Position numbers and translations under genes: made by a program. A stretch of 64,000 nucleotides of DNA. It comes from F22 sp963668535. GTDB lineage: Bacteria; Bacteroidota; Bacteroidia; Bacteroidales; Bacteroidaceae. Positions 52,511-60,891 of this stretch are shown piece by piece. The stretch spans positions 2,666,001-2,730,000 of the forward strand of contig OY764867.1 of the NCBI GenBank assembly GCA_963668535.1, written 5' to 3'. The notes beneath the pieces were generated by a model. That model did not search any database, was not told where the DNA came from, and worked only from the letters and a program-made list of their open reading frames with translations. Positions within the stretch are counted from its first letter, which is position 1. Every line of letters starts with the position of its first letter.

Positions 52511-53365
52511 CTACTTCCTTATTCGATAATGATCATTTTCTCCAGCCAACCACTCATAACATCTAGCTTCATCTATCCCTATCAAACTATACGCTTTGCG
52601 TAGTCGTTTCCAGTTCCTGCGTATCTTCTGAACAAGCGCATCGCTGGCTGCATCGTTCTTGTCATATAGCATATCTAGAAAGTACACTTTGATACGATAG
52701 CTGTCTTTGAGGGCTTTGATAAGGGCTGCTATCTGCTCGTAATCGTCTCCTGGGATATCTGCTATAATCAGGTTGCGACGGAATAGGTGGACTTCTATCT
52801 CGTCGTTATGTTGGGCGTTGCAGATATAGTCATTGGCTGTTTGTCGGCCTTGATGGAAGAGGTTGTCGGCGTTTTGGAAGTCGGACTCGAAGAAGTCGGC
52901 TTTAAACTGTTGGAGAAAGGCGGCTTGGGTCTCGCTGTCACATTTCTCGTTTTCTATCCATGGTTGCAGCCAGTCGTAGGTGATGCTTAGAGGGTGGGAT
53001 AGAGTGTTGTTGTCTGCACAGACCTTATCTATGGTGGCTTGGCAGCGTTTCTTCACGTAGGTGAAGCTTTGCTCTGGGTCTACCTCCCAAAGGCCGTCGT
53101 CGACTAGGACGTTGATGAGGATGCCGAAAAATTCATTGGCGATATAAAGGCAGTTCTCTAGTTTGATGTCTTGAAAGGAGAGAAAGTCTAGGTTGTCTGT
53201 GTGATCTAGCTGGCTTATCTCTGGATGCTGTTGTTTTATCCATGCTTCTTTCTTAGGGGTGGGGAGCCCTAGGTACATGATGGCTTGTGGGCCGTCTCCT
53301 GCATAGTCTTGGATAATAGCTGCAGTAAGGGCTAATTCATCGAATGGGGTTTCTTTTGTTGTCAT
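52511..53365 (-). CDS. Uncharacterised protein, first gene of operon
   Basis: 284 residues, acidic, aromatic-rich (LDFLSFQDIKLENCLYIAN, RRNWKRLRKAYSLIGIDEARC). No motif found; no signal peptide, so probably cytoplasmic. It is the promoter-proximal gene of the 53365-51481 operon. The family B gene follows at 35 nt. Confidence 0.6.
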   Translation of the reverse strand: MTTKETPFDELALTAAIIQDYAGDGPQAIMYLGLPTPKKEAWIKQQHPEISQLDHTDNLDFLSFQDIKLENCLYIANEFFGILINVLVDDGLWEVDPEQSFTYVKKRCQATIDKVCADNNTLSHPLSITYDWLQPWIENEKCDSETQAAFLQQFKADFFESDFQNADNLFHQGRQTANDYICNAQHNDEIEVHLFRRNLIIADIPGDDYEQIAALIKALKDSYRIKVYFLDMLYDKNDAASDALVQKIRRNWKRLRKAYSLIGIDEARCYEWLAGENDHYRIRK

Positions 53366-53424
53366 ATTGTTTCGGTTTTAATGATTTGTTTAAGTAGGAG
53401 CTTGGAGCTCTTTTAATGATGGGA

Positions 53425-53458
53425 CAAATGTAGTGGGGAGTTACGCAGGTTAAGTTCG
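53425..53458 (-). promoter_or_regulatory. Conserved promoter block of the 53365 operon
   Basis: The minus strand has TACATTTG (53432-53425), and the 34 nt extending upstream (TACATTTG preceded by CTCCCCAC and CGAACTTAA) match the block at 55968-56001 at about 28 of 34 positions. Both stand before operons containing family B genes. Confidence 0.6.
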
Positions 53459-53501
53459 TGAGTGGTAAAAGTGTATCTATTGTATTTTTTTTGACGTACA
53501 T

Positions 53502-53533
53502 TTTGTGTGTGTCAAAAAAGTTTGTTATCTTTG
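53502..53533 (+). promoter_or_regulatory. Promoter of the HigB-HigA/ImmA module
   Basis: TTTG (53502-53505), a 20-nt spacer and TATCTTTG (53526-53533). It shows that the frame's earlier start codons (from 53507) precede transcription, leaving the GTG at 53555 as the start of the toxin gene. Confidence 0.75.
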
Positions 53534-53554
53534 CAGCAAATAAAGTACTATATA

Positions 53555-53884
53555 GTGGAATTACATATAAGTAATACTCTAAAGAATAAGATAAAAGACC
53601 AAGCTGCTTGTATAAAAAACTTTGGAAAGCAGTGTGGCAGAAAACTATATAGTCGAATTTCCGATTTGGAAGCCGCTGAGACTTTAGAAGATGTGCGTCA
53701 CTTACCAGGAAAATACCATGAACTTACTGGTAATAGAAAAGGACAGTGGGCATGCCATATAAGTGGTAACTATCGCCTAGTATTTGAGCCTGTAGAGAAT
53801 CCTATTCCTACAGATAACGATGGGCACTATATGTGGATAGAAATCAAATCTATCGAACTTCTTGAAGTAGTAGACTACCATTAG
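53555..53884 (+). CDS. HigB/RelE-type toxin
   Basis: 109 residues from the GTG at 53555. The segment KIKDQAACIKNFGKQCGRKL and LPGKYHELTGNRKGQWACHISGNYRLVFEP matches HigB-like toxins of the RelE/ParE fold, which cut translated mRNA; it is a longer type with a C-terminal strand (WIEIKSIELLEVVDY). The partner gene begins 12 nt later, in toxin-first order typical of higBA. Start choice follows from the promoter at 53502. Confidence 0.88.
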   Translation: MELHISNTLKNKIKDQAACIKNFGKQCGRKLYSRISDLEAAETLEDVRHLPGKYHELTGNRKGQWACHISGNYRLVFEPVENPIPTDNDGHYMWIEIKSIELLEVVDYH

Positions 53885-53896
53885 AATCAATGAATT

Positions 53897-55012
53897 ATGA
53901 AACCTTCCGCTATGTTTAAGTTAGAAGTGGCTTTTCATCCAGGAGAAACCTTAGAAGAAGCCCTTCAAGAAAGAGAAATGTCAATCAAGGAATTTGCTGT
54001 GCGCAGTGAAAAACCTGAAAAAACAATCAATGCTGTGTTAAGAGGGAAAAGCTCTATAACTCCTGAAATGGCTATCGCCTTTGAACGTGTGTTATTAATT
54101 CCTGCTCATTTTTGGCTCAATAAGCAACGTCTATTCGATGAATATCAAGCTCGTTTACAACAAGAAAAAAATCAGCAGGATAATATCAAATGGGCGAAGC
54201 ACTTTCCTATTGCAGATATGATCAAACGGGGATGGATTCCTCAGGTCAGAACTTGGGGTGAAAAATTAGAGGCTTTGTTGCAGTTTATGGGGATGAGTAG
54301 TCCAAAAGCTTGGCAGGGATACTATATGGGGCAAACCTTGAAGGTCGCTTTTCGTATCTCATTAAAAAATAGCAAAAATCCGTATGCTGTGTCGGTATGG
54401 TTGCGACATGGTGATATAGCGATGCTAGAAAACCACTCTATGGTGGTGTACAATGAATCTGATTTTGTGAATAGTATCCCCAAGATTAAACAATTGGTGC
54501 AAAAACAACCTGATGATTTTTTCGTCAAACTACAGCTTATTTGTGCACAATCGGGCGTAAAGCTCGTGTTTACTCCTGCACTAAAAGGGGCACCTATTAA
54601 TGGTGCGACTCGTTGGATTAATGGAAGACCTTTGATTCAAATGTCTGATAGATACAAACAAAATGATATATTTTGGTTCTCGTTTTTTCATGAGGTAGGA
54701 CATATCTTAAAGCATGGCAAGAAAGATATTTTTGTAGAGTCTCAGGATAAAGCATTGACAGAGTCTTTAACTGACAGTGAGCTAATAAAAAATAAAGAGC
54801 GAGAGGCAGATAGATATGCTACCGAAATTCTTTTTCCACACTCGGCATATCAAGAAATGATTCAGCTACCTTTGACGCAAACTAGAATCGAGCAATATGC
54901 TAAAAAATACGATACGCATCCTGGAATTATTGTAGGTAGATTGCATCATGACAAAAGATTGCCTTATACATGTAAGTATGGGTTGATTAAAATTGATTTG
55001 TCTAATGAATAG
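53897..55012 (+). CDS. HigA-type antitoxin fused to ImmA/IrrE metallopeptidase domain
   Basis: 371 residues. Residues 1-90 hold the HigA-like HTH (HPGETLEEALQEREMSIKEFAVRSEKPEKTI...). The C-terminal half has the HExxH zinc site FHEVGHILKHGKKD, as in ImmA/IrrE peptidases that cleave repressors. The fusion suggests an antitoxin that is also a protease, possibly degrading regulators or itself. It follows the HigB gene by 12 nt and ends at a strong terminator. Confidence 0.9.
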   Translation: MKPSAMFKLEVAFHPGETLEEALQEREMSIKEFAVRSEKPEKTINAVLRGKSSITPEMAIAFERVLLIPAHFWLNKQRLFDEYQARLQQEKNQQDNIKWAKHFPIADMIKRGWIPQVRTWGEKLEALLQFMGMSSPKAWQGYYMGQTLKVAFRISLKNSKNPYAVSVWLRHGDIAMLENHSMVVYNESDFVNSIPKIKQLVQKQPDDFFVKLQLICAQSGVKLVFTPALKGAPINGATRWINGRPLIQMSDRYKQNDIFWFSFFHEVGHILKHGKKDIFVESQDKALTESLTDSELIKNKEREADRYATEILFPHSAYQEMIQLPLTQTRIEQYAKKYDTHPGIIVGRLHHDKRLPYTCKYGLIKIDLSNE

Positions 55013-55040
55013 AATTGATTAAACATGAACTATAAGATAT

Positions 55041-55080
55041 ACCACCAACTAAATTGATGTAGTTGGTGGTTCTTTTTTTC
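55041..55080 (+). terminator. Intrinsic terminator of the HigB-HigA/ImmA module
   Basis: An 11-bp perfect stem (ACCACCAACTA with TAGTTGGTGGT, 55041-55051 and 55060-55070), an 8-nt loop and a TCTTTTTTTC run. Confidence 0.92.
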
Positions 55081-55134
55081 TCTAAGCAAAGATGCATTGG
55101 TCAACAAAATTCAAATACAACTATTCTTGATGGC

Positions 55135-55545
55135 TTACAAGATACGTCTCCATCTCACGCCGATTCGTATGGCGTTGATGCTGTTGTCGATTAGGGGATC
55201 TTGTACAAAGCTGGCAGACACAAAGGGCATCTTAAAAATTTTAAGGACTTTGCCGTGCAGATGAAATTTGATAAAGCCATATCGACGTAGTGTGGGCTTG
55301 GAGGTGGACTTGCAGCAGGTGTATTGCCAATAGGGGGTGTAGGGCAGATGGAAGTAGACAATATCTTCTTGTGGGTTGATATGTACTAGAAAGAGACAGA
55401 AATCGGTCCAGGTGATGGCGATATGCAGGTAGATACGGCTACCGCTGATGGAGTAGTTGTATTCGCATAGTGTCTGCTGATCGATATATTTCTGATAGTA
55501 GTCGTCTGGAATGATAAAGGTGTAGGGGCTTAGTTCTTTGTGCAT
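55135..55545 (-). CDS. Uncharacterised small protein
   Basis: 136 residues, rich in aromatics (MHKELSPYTFIIPDDYYQKY, YFHLPYTPYWQYTCCK). Beta-strand-like pattern, no motif. It overlaps the end of the family B gene at 55530 by 16 nt, so it is its coupled partner. Function unknown. Confidence 0.6.
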   Translation of the reverse strand: MHKELSPYTFIIPDDYYQKYIDQQTLCEYNYSISGSRIYLHIAITWTDFCLFLVHINPQEDIVYFHLPYTPYWQYTCCKSTSKPTLRRYGFIKFHLHGKVLKIFKMPFVSASFVQDPLIDNSINAIRIGVRWRRIL

Positions 55546-55898
55546 TGTAGTCCTTTTTTGCTAGCTTGTTCGACAGATTTCCATAAACACGATAGTTCTT
55601 CTTCCTGCATATCCAACAGGTAGTAGAGGATGCAGAATAGCTGGTAGTGTGTAAGGGTTTGCAGTGTGCCACGGGTTTTGTCCCATAGGTTGGATAGGGG
55701 CTGTGCGTGGTAGTAGTTCTGAACGGTGTGGTCTATATTGTGTAGATAGTCGTTGGTGGGCCATAGGGTGTGTTCGATGTGATCGTCTTGTTGAAGCTGT
55801 ATGAGCAGTTTCATGCAGTGGATAAACTGTGGGTCGAAATTCACTTGTTCGATAATCATGTTGTGAAGTATTTGTTTTTCTTGTCGGTTGGTGTACAT
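55530..55898 (-). CDS. Uncharacterised protein, family B
   Basis: 122 residues (MYTNRQEKQILHNMIIEQV...). It is a paralog of the 52095-52475 protein (see NYYHAQPLSNLWDK and EEELSCLWKSVEQAS). All-helical by pattern, no motif. It is the first gene of a two-gene minus-strand operon with 55135. Confidence 0.6.
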   Translation of the reverse strand: MYTNRQEKQILHNMIIEQVNFDPQFIHCMKLLIQLQQDDHIEHTLWPTNDYLHNIDHTVQNYYHAQPLSNLWDKTRGTLQTLTHYQLFCILYYLLDMQEEELSCLWKSVEQASKKGLQCTKN

Positions 55899-55967
55899 AT
55901 TGTAATATTTTTAGGTTTGGTGTACGTTTTCTTTGTCTTTAAAAGAGCTCTTTTTTTAATGACACTG

Positions 55968-56001
55968 CAAATATAATGGGGAGATGCGCAGTCTAAGTTC
56001 G
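55968..56001 (-). promoter_or_regulatory. Conserved promoter block of the 55898 operon
   Basis: The minus strand has TATATTTG (55975-55968), preceded by CTCCCCAT and CGAACTTA, a match at about 28 of 34 positions to 53425-53458. An AAAGAGCTC-containing leader lies between it and the gene in both cases. Confidence 0.6.
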
Positions 56002-56106
56002 CATGTGAAAGGGATCTATATCATGCTGGATGGAGGGCATAGAAAAAGGTGAACCACTGGGGAGTGATTCACCTTGTGAGCAATAGGGGATTGCTTTTGA
56101 GATTGG

Positions 56107-57048
56107 TTATTGATTGTGTGCGAACGTGCTATTTTGTTGTTGTATAAAGTCTAGATACCAAGTGAGAAAGCTGAGCAGAGTGTGTATAATATTAGGAACG
56201 AGGTAGGGCATTGTGCCTGATTGTATACCAGCTCTTACTTGTGGGGGAAGTTTGTCTTTGGTGACATGTTTTCCACTGTGTGAGGCGTCTTGGGTGCAGC
56301 GTACCATATAATCAAAAGAGATTTGAATATACCGGTGAACTCCCATTTCTTGCAAATCCCAATTTTTAAATTGATAGGTCACTTCATTGAGGGATAGGTT
56401 GGGTTCTACAATTTGATATCGTACTAAGCTTTCTGTAAGTGGGCCTTCGAGGAAAGCACGTACAGTCGTGAGATGGCTTGCTTGGTTGTGCTCTGATGGG
56501 TCTTCCAATATCTGTATAAGATCTACGATGTCTTTCTCATTTTTCTTGTCTAGGATGCTGCCGTAATCGGGATGAAAAAGTTTGAAGATATCTGGATATT
56601 TGTTTTTAATTTGTCGATAGGGACTGTCCATATAGTCTATGACTTTATGGATGTCGATAAGTAATTGAGCGGCGTCTGATCTCTTTTGTTTACTGTACCA
56701 TAGTGGGAGGGCTAGGTCTTCATGCCAAGGCATGGTGGGGATGGCATTGTCGAGACTATCGGCTCCGTCAAAACCTGCGCCAGCTGTGAACACAAGCCAG
56801 GGCACGTCTTTGCCTGCGGCTTCGCAGCATTTGTGGATGGTGTTGGTAAGCATCATGCTGCTGGCTTGTCCATAGCGAGTGACATAGTTGGCATCAAAGA
56901 GCATGAGGTCGTAGTGGACATCATTTTGTTTGAGTAGATCCAAGCCTCGTTGTAGTGTAGGGGCTTGGGTGATGTCTATATTTTCATCGTAAGCATCGGC
57001 TTCGAATGCTTCGAATTTGTTGTCGTCAAACCAAAGTACATGTTTCAT
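56107..57048 (-). CDS. Receiver-like protein paired with the methylase-GHKL fusion
   Basis: 313 residues from MKHVLWFDDNKFEAF at 57048. The first ~125 look like a response-regulator receiver: acidic pair Asp8-Asp9 in FDDN, Asp52 in LMLFDANY at the phospho-acceptor position, Thr88 in LVFTAGAG. The C-terminal ~190 residues have no recognised domain. It is not DNA-binding by pattern. It follows the GHKL-ATPase frame by 16 nt, so the two form an operon. It should receive a signal from the ATPase partner; this is inferred. A truncated second copy is at 62163-62279. Confidence 0.7.
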   Translation of the reverse strand: MKHVLWFDDNKFEAFEADAYDENIDITQAPTLQRGLDLLKQNDVHYDLMLFDANYVTRYGQASSMMLTNTIHKCCEAAGKDVPWLVFTAGAGFDGADSLDNAIPTMPWHEDLALPLWYSKQKRSDAAQLLIDIHKVIDYMDSPYRQIKNKYPDIFKLFHPDYGSILDKKNEKDIVDLIQILEDPSEHNQASHLTTVRAFLEGPLTESLVRYQIVEPNLSLNEVTYQFKNWDLQEMGVHRYIQISFDYMVRCTQDASHSGKHVTKDKLPPQVRAGIQSGTMPYLVPNIIHTLLSFLTWYLDFIQQQNSTFAHNQ

Positions 57049-57650
57049 ATTGATAGGGGTCTGGTTATTGTTTTGTTCTTTTATTTTCGAATAGTAGGTT
57101 GTAGCCAAATGGGAATTCGGCTTTAGGGTCGTCAATAACTTGGACGTCTGTGCCATATTTATTCATGACGTTTTTTATCTGCCATGCGCCGATACCTGAA
57201 CCTTTACCTGTGGTCAAGCCATCTTGAAAGATGTTATTTTTGTTTACGCTTTTATCTAATGGTTGGCCATTGTTTGTAATGCGGACGCAGATTGTATCTT
57301 CTTCGTCTTCGGTTATCAGGATACGAATTTTATAGTCTTGCCTTTCTTTAGAAGTAAATCCGTATTTGCGTGCGTTTTCAGTGATATTGAGCATGATGAC
57401 ATCGAGGGCACGTAGTGGAATCTCAACACAAGGACCTAGGGGTGTGCTTGTGTTGCTGGAGTATTCTTCTATCAGTTCCCATGAGAAGTCGGTGTCACCT
57501 TTATGTTTCTTGCAGTGTTCTTTGAAGTAGTTTACTAGAGGTATTGTGATGGGGCTGCCATAATGATTTTCGTCAAGCATCGTTTGGATCATATCTCCCA
57601 AATCATCAATGTTTTTGTTGATCGTGATTTGATAATCTGCTGCGGTGGCG
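56932..57650. repeat. 719-bp direct repeat, copy A
   Basis: Same length and orientation as 62163-62881, with only a handful of base differences. It covers the N-terminal 39 residues of the receiver gene, the operon gap and the C-terminal GHKL part of the fusion gene. Confidence 0.92.
57065..57650 (-). pseudogene. C-terminal GHKL-ATPase fragment of the methylase fusion
   Basis: The N box NITENARKYGF and the G-rich lid GLTTGKGSGIGAWQIKNVM of a histidine-kinase-type ATPase are intact, but the N-terminal methylase and specificity parts are missing: homology to the full gene at 62296 ends at 57650, where a sulfatase fragment begins. A short ORF start upstream (MSTGG) is an artefact of the junction. 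Confidence 0.85.
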
Positions 57651-57879
57651 ACACCGCCTGTTGACAATAAGCTCTAGTAAATAAAGTACCCGAAGATGCC
57701 AGCGCATCGATATTCGGCGTTTGAATGATAGGCGCCCCATAACAGCCCATCATAGGCTTGAGGTCATCCACCGCGATAAATAAGATATTCACAGGATCCC
57801 CCTTAGGCGTAATCCCATACATGCTAGCCGGCACAGACAGCGCCATAGCAGTCAGCAAAGAAGTCGATAAATTTTTCAT
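57651..57879 (-). pseudogene. Sulfatase N-terminal fragment
   Basis: MKNLSTSLLTAMALSVPASM is a signal peptide, followed by NILFIAVDDLKPMMGCYG and TPNIDALASSGTLFTRAYCQ, the N-terminal part of an iduronate-2-sulfatase-like protein with its first metal ligands. It ends at QQAVS, just before the formylglycine motif (C/S-x-P-x-R), where the 719-bp repeat begins. It is not active. Confidence 0.88.
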
Positions 57880-57965
57880 GATTTCAGGTATTGCTTGTGT
57901 TTAAGGTCGTCGTAAATGTAGTCATAATTTGACACACCACCAAGCCCCCATCCGATAATCACCCT

Positions 57966-59081
57966 CTATAGCGGTTGATACTCCTCATCGTCCACCTCTT
58001 CCCCATCCCAAGTAAACGGAATCTCCAGCTGCTTATACTTATCGTCCTTCTCCTCCCCAGGAAAATTTGACATACTTAGCCCCAGCAGCCTCACACCGAT
58101 CTCCTCGATTTCCTCCTTAAACTCCCTCACCATATAGTACACATGCTGCTTGATATCATACTGCTCAAACACCATCTCCATACTATTGCTGCGAGTAATC
58201 GTACGGAAATCCCCATAGCGCAATTTCAGCGTCAATGTCTTGCCCGACTTCCCATGCCTTTTGCATCGTCTCCACACAATCTCCTGAATCTCCTCCAGTT
58301 TCTCTTCCACCTCCTCCAGCGTCATGATATCCGTCTCGAAGGTACGCTCTGCACCCACCGATTTCCTTTCTCTGTACGGCTCCACAGGGCGTTCATCCAC
58401 ACCCCGCACCACATCATAGAAGTAATTGCCCACCTTACCAAAGATACGCGTCAAGTCCTCCCTCGAGAACCCCTTCAGATCCCGTCCTTTGTAAATCTTC
58501 AACGCATGCATCCGCGTCTCCGTACGCTCCCCCACACCGTGAAACTTCCCAATCTCCAGTTCCTCCATAAACGCCTCCGCCTCCTCAGGCTTGATCAGCG
58601 TAAACCCATCCGGCTTATTCATATCCGACGCAATCTTCGCCAGAAACTTATTATACGACACCCCAGCAGATGCCGTCAGCTGCGTCTGTTCAAATATCTT
58701 CTGCTTAATTTCCAGAGCAATAAGCGACGCCGAGAGCGGGCCACTTTTCGGTTCCGTCACATCCAGATACGCCTCGTCCAGCGACGCAGGCTCCACCAAG
58801 TCCGTGTACTCATGAAAGATACTGCGGATAATCTCTGATGCCTCCTTATACGCCTCAAAGCGCCCAGGCGCCAGAATCAGATGCGGACACTTGCGCAGCG
58901 CCACCGACACAGGCTGTGCCGAGTGCACCCCATATTTGCGTGCCTCGTAACTTGCCGTCGACACTACAGAGCGCGGTCCGTTGTGCCCGACAGCCAAGGG
59001 CTTGCCTCGCCATTCAGGGTGATCACGCTGCTCTACAGCAGCGAAGAAGGAGTCCATATCGATGTGTATGATTTTTCTCAT
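57966..59081 (-). CDS. dinB: DNA polymerase IV
   Basis: 371 residues of the Y-family polymerase. Catalytic acidic residues are in IHIDMDSFFAAVE and in PASLDEAYLDVTE; the palm and finger segment SVVSTASYEARKYGVHSAQP is diagnostic, followed by the HhH region (FHGVGERTETRMHALKI) and little-finger domain. It performs error-prone translesion DNA synthesis. The C-rich codon use fits resident chromosome. Lies between two junctions of the 719-bp repeat. Confidence 0.96.
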   Translation of the reverse strand: MRKIIHIDMDSFFAAVEQRDHPEWRGKPLAVGHNGPRSVVSTASYEARKYGVHSAQPVSVALRKCPHLILAPGRFEAYKEASEIIRSIFHEYTDLVEPASLDEAYLDVTEPKSGPLSASLIALEIKQKIFEQTQLTASAGVSYNKFLAKIASDMNKPDGFTLIKPEEAEAFMEELEIGKFHGVGERTETRMHALKIYKGRDLKGFSREDLTRIFGKVGNYFYDVVRGVDERPVEPYRERKSVGAERTFETDIMTLEEVEEKLEEIQEIVWRRCKRHGKSGKTLTLKLRYGDFRTITRSNSMEMVFEQYDIKQHVYYMVREFKEEIEEIGVRLLGLSMSNFPGEEKDDKYKQLEIPFTWDGEEVDDEEYQPL

Positions 59082-59213
59082 GTGGAGTGGGTAGTGGGTT
59101 TATGAAGAACAAAATTACGGATAATATTGTGTATATGCAATGTGCTTACTGTATAATTAAGAATTATCTTGTACGACTCAAATATAATTTCTCTTTCTTT
59201 TCTCTACCTATAA

Positions 59214-59245
59214 GGGCTTGGTTAATTCTTATATTAACCAAGCCC
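59214..59245. terminator. Stem-loop downstream of DUF5131
   Basis: A 13-bp perfect stem (GGGCTTGGTTAAT with ATTAACCAAGCCC, 59214-59226 and 59233-59245) with a 6-nt loop, 33 nt after the DUF5131 stop on the minus strand. The downstream side is only moderately T-rich, so it is a probable terminator. Confidence 0.6.
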
Positions 59246-59278
59246 AATATGTTTAAGTAACAACTGATTATCAGTAAA

Positions 59279-60028
59279 TTACGGCATAAAATTCTCAGGA
59301 AGTGACTGTGCCACTTTACCGTTAATCAGATACCCACTCTTAGCTTTTCCGCTATAATTTCCATCTTGGTCATAACTTCCCCACTGTTTCCAATAGAAAT
59401 GCACATTTTGAATCTTGCATTGATGTTGTAAAGATTCCACCCAACTCAATTCAGCTCTTCTAGCCTTATTACCGCTTTCACCTCCAGCAATCACCAAACT
59501 AATTTGGTCTAGACTGAATGCTCCAAGATTTTCAAGCAAAGGTTCACAACACAGATGTTTATACTTAGCCTTTATCTCTTGAAGGTCCTCAATTCTAGGC
59601 AGCCCATGCTTTCTATCCTCAACAGTAACACCAATCCAACAGTTGTCTGGCACATTTCTAGTGCTGAAATACTCTCGCATTCGCTGACTTCTTTTAGTCA
59701 AGATACAGAAGTGATGCCAGTGAGCTTTCTCCACAATATTCATGATTTGATCAATATCCGAATCTTTCGCGTCCTCATGAAACGTATCACTCATGCTATT
59801 GATAAAATAGAAAGTTGGTTTCTTCCTTTTCAGCGGAACCGCTTTTTCTAATCTGTCATAATGCACAGTGAAATCAAACTTATTCTCATACCCAGCAGTT
59901 CCCCACTTATGTAGTTTGATAGCAAATACCTCGGCATAGCAATTTTGACATGCTGGAGAAACCTTTGTACAACCCGTAAAAGGATTCCAAGACTCACTAA
60001 CTATTTTCCCGACTTTGTTTTCGCTCAT
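59279..60028 (-). CDS. DUF5131 family protein (phage Gp37/Gp68-like)
   Basis: 249 residues. The start NPFTGCTKVSPACQNCYAE gives a CxxxxxxCxxC cluster motif and later segments (FFINSMSDTFHE-like FYFINSMSDTFHED, ILTKRSQRM, GESGNKARR) are diagnostic of DUF5131, a radical-SAM-like family found in phages and bacteria. Its product is unknown. It follows the PEP-mutase-family gene by 27 nt on the same strand, so they are cotranscribed. Confidence 0.9.
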   Translation of the reverse strand: MSENKVGKIVSESWNPFTGCTKVSPACQNCYAEVFAIKLHKWGTAGYENKFDFTVHYDRLEKAVPLKRKKPTFYFINSMSDTFHEDAKDSDIDQIMNIVEKAHWHHFCILTKRSQRMREYFSTRNVPDNCWIGVTVEDRKHGLPRIEDLQEIKAKYKHLCCEPLLENLGAFSLDQISLVIAGGESGNKARRAELSWVESLQHQCKIQNVHFYWKQWGSYDQDGNYSGKAKSGYLINGKVAQSLPENFMP

Positions 60029-60055
60029 TCATCTCAATATTTAGTATGAATACCT

Positions 60056-60817
60056 TTACTCCTCAAATAAAGCCTTTATATGCTTCTCTTTCAAAACCGA
60101 ATCAAAGTTGTTCGCTAGATCTCTTTTAAATTTATCCAACACAAAACTACCCGTTGAGATTCTTCGCACACCTACCGACGCCAGCGTTTCAGAGTCAGGT
60201 GAGCTTGCCATACATAAGATATTGACAGGCAATGAAGTCGACTGGCAAATCGTTCTGATACTTTCAGCATCCGTAAGGAAAGGCACAAAGATACCATCTG
60301 CTCCAGCCTTCTCATACTTTTTGATCCTAGCGATTGTTTCATCTAGTGCATTCGGCACGCCCATAATAAACGTGTCAATTCTCACATTAATAAACAGTTG
60401 ATTACCCAGCTCTTGTTTGATAACGCGCAACTTCTCAGCAAAGTTCTCAGCACTATCCAACATACGTTCCTCTCGGATAATGCTATCCTCTAGATTGACC
60501 CCCGAGATACCTATCGCGATAAGCTTCTTCAAGTTCGCCACGATTTCCTCAACTTTTTCGCTATATCCACCTTCAAAGTCGATAGATACAGGCAGAGAAG
60601 TACTAGCCTTAATTCTTTCAGCAAAATACAGCATCTCCTCCACACTGATATTTTCACCATCCTCATACCCCAGCACCTGAGCCACAGCATCGCTTGATGT
60701 ACCCACAGCCTTAAAACCACTTTCTTCCGCAATTTTTGCACTGATAGCATCCCATACATTGCAAAGCATAAGCGGCGTGTCACTTTCGTGTAATTGTTTA
60801 AAATCCATATCTGTCAT
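60056..60817 (-). CDS. Isocitrate lyase/PEP mutase family protein
   Basis: 253 residues from MTDMDFKQL at 60817. Family marks: DTPLMLCNVWDAISAKI, SIDFEGGYS (metal-binding Asp and following Gly-rich loop), GVNLEDSI, FVPFLTDAESI and LCMASSPDSETLASVGVRRIS. Enzymes of this group form or break C-C or C-P bonds next to a 2-oxo acid; the substrate here is unknown. An upstream ATG (60859) is less likely. An AraC regulator is encoded 74 nt upstream on the same strand. Confidence 0.9.
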   Translation of the reverse strand: MTDMDFKQLHESDTPLMLCNVWDAISAKIAEESGFKAVGTSSDAVAQVLGYEDGENISVEEMLYFAERIKASTSLPVSIDFEGGYSEKVEEIVANLKKLIAIGISGVNLEDSIIREERMLDSAENFAEKLRVIKQELGNQLFINVRIDTFIMGVPNALDETIARIKKYEKAGADGIFVPFLTDAESIRTICQSTSLPVNILCMASSPDSETLASVGVRRISTGSFVLDKFKRDLANNFDSVLKEKHIKALFEE

Positions 60818-60891
60818 TGTTTTAGTTTCTGCAAAATTACAACTTAATACAGACACCATTTATTCAATAAACAAGACAAAAATGGTACTTT

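Noticed and set aside
58143..58838. Plus-strand frame opposite dinB
   Set aside because: An antisense shadow, with Arg/His/Leu composition and no motifs; dinB on the minus strand is certain.
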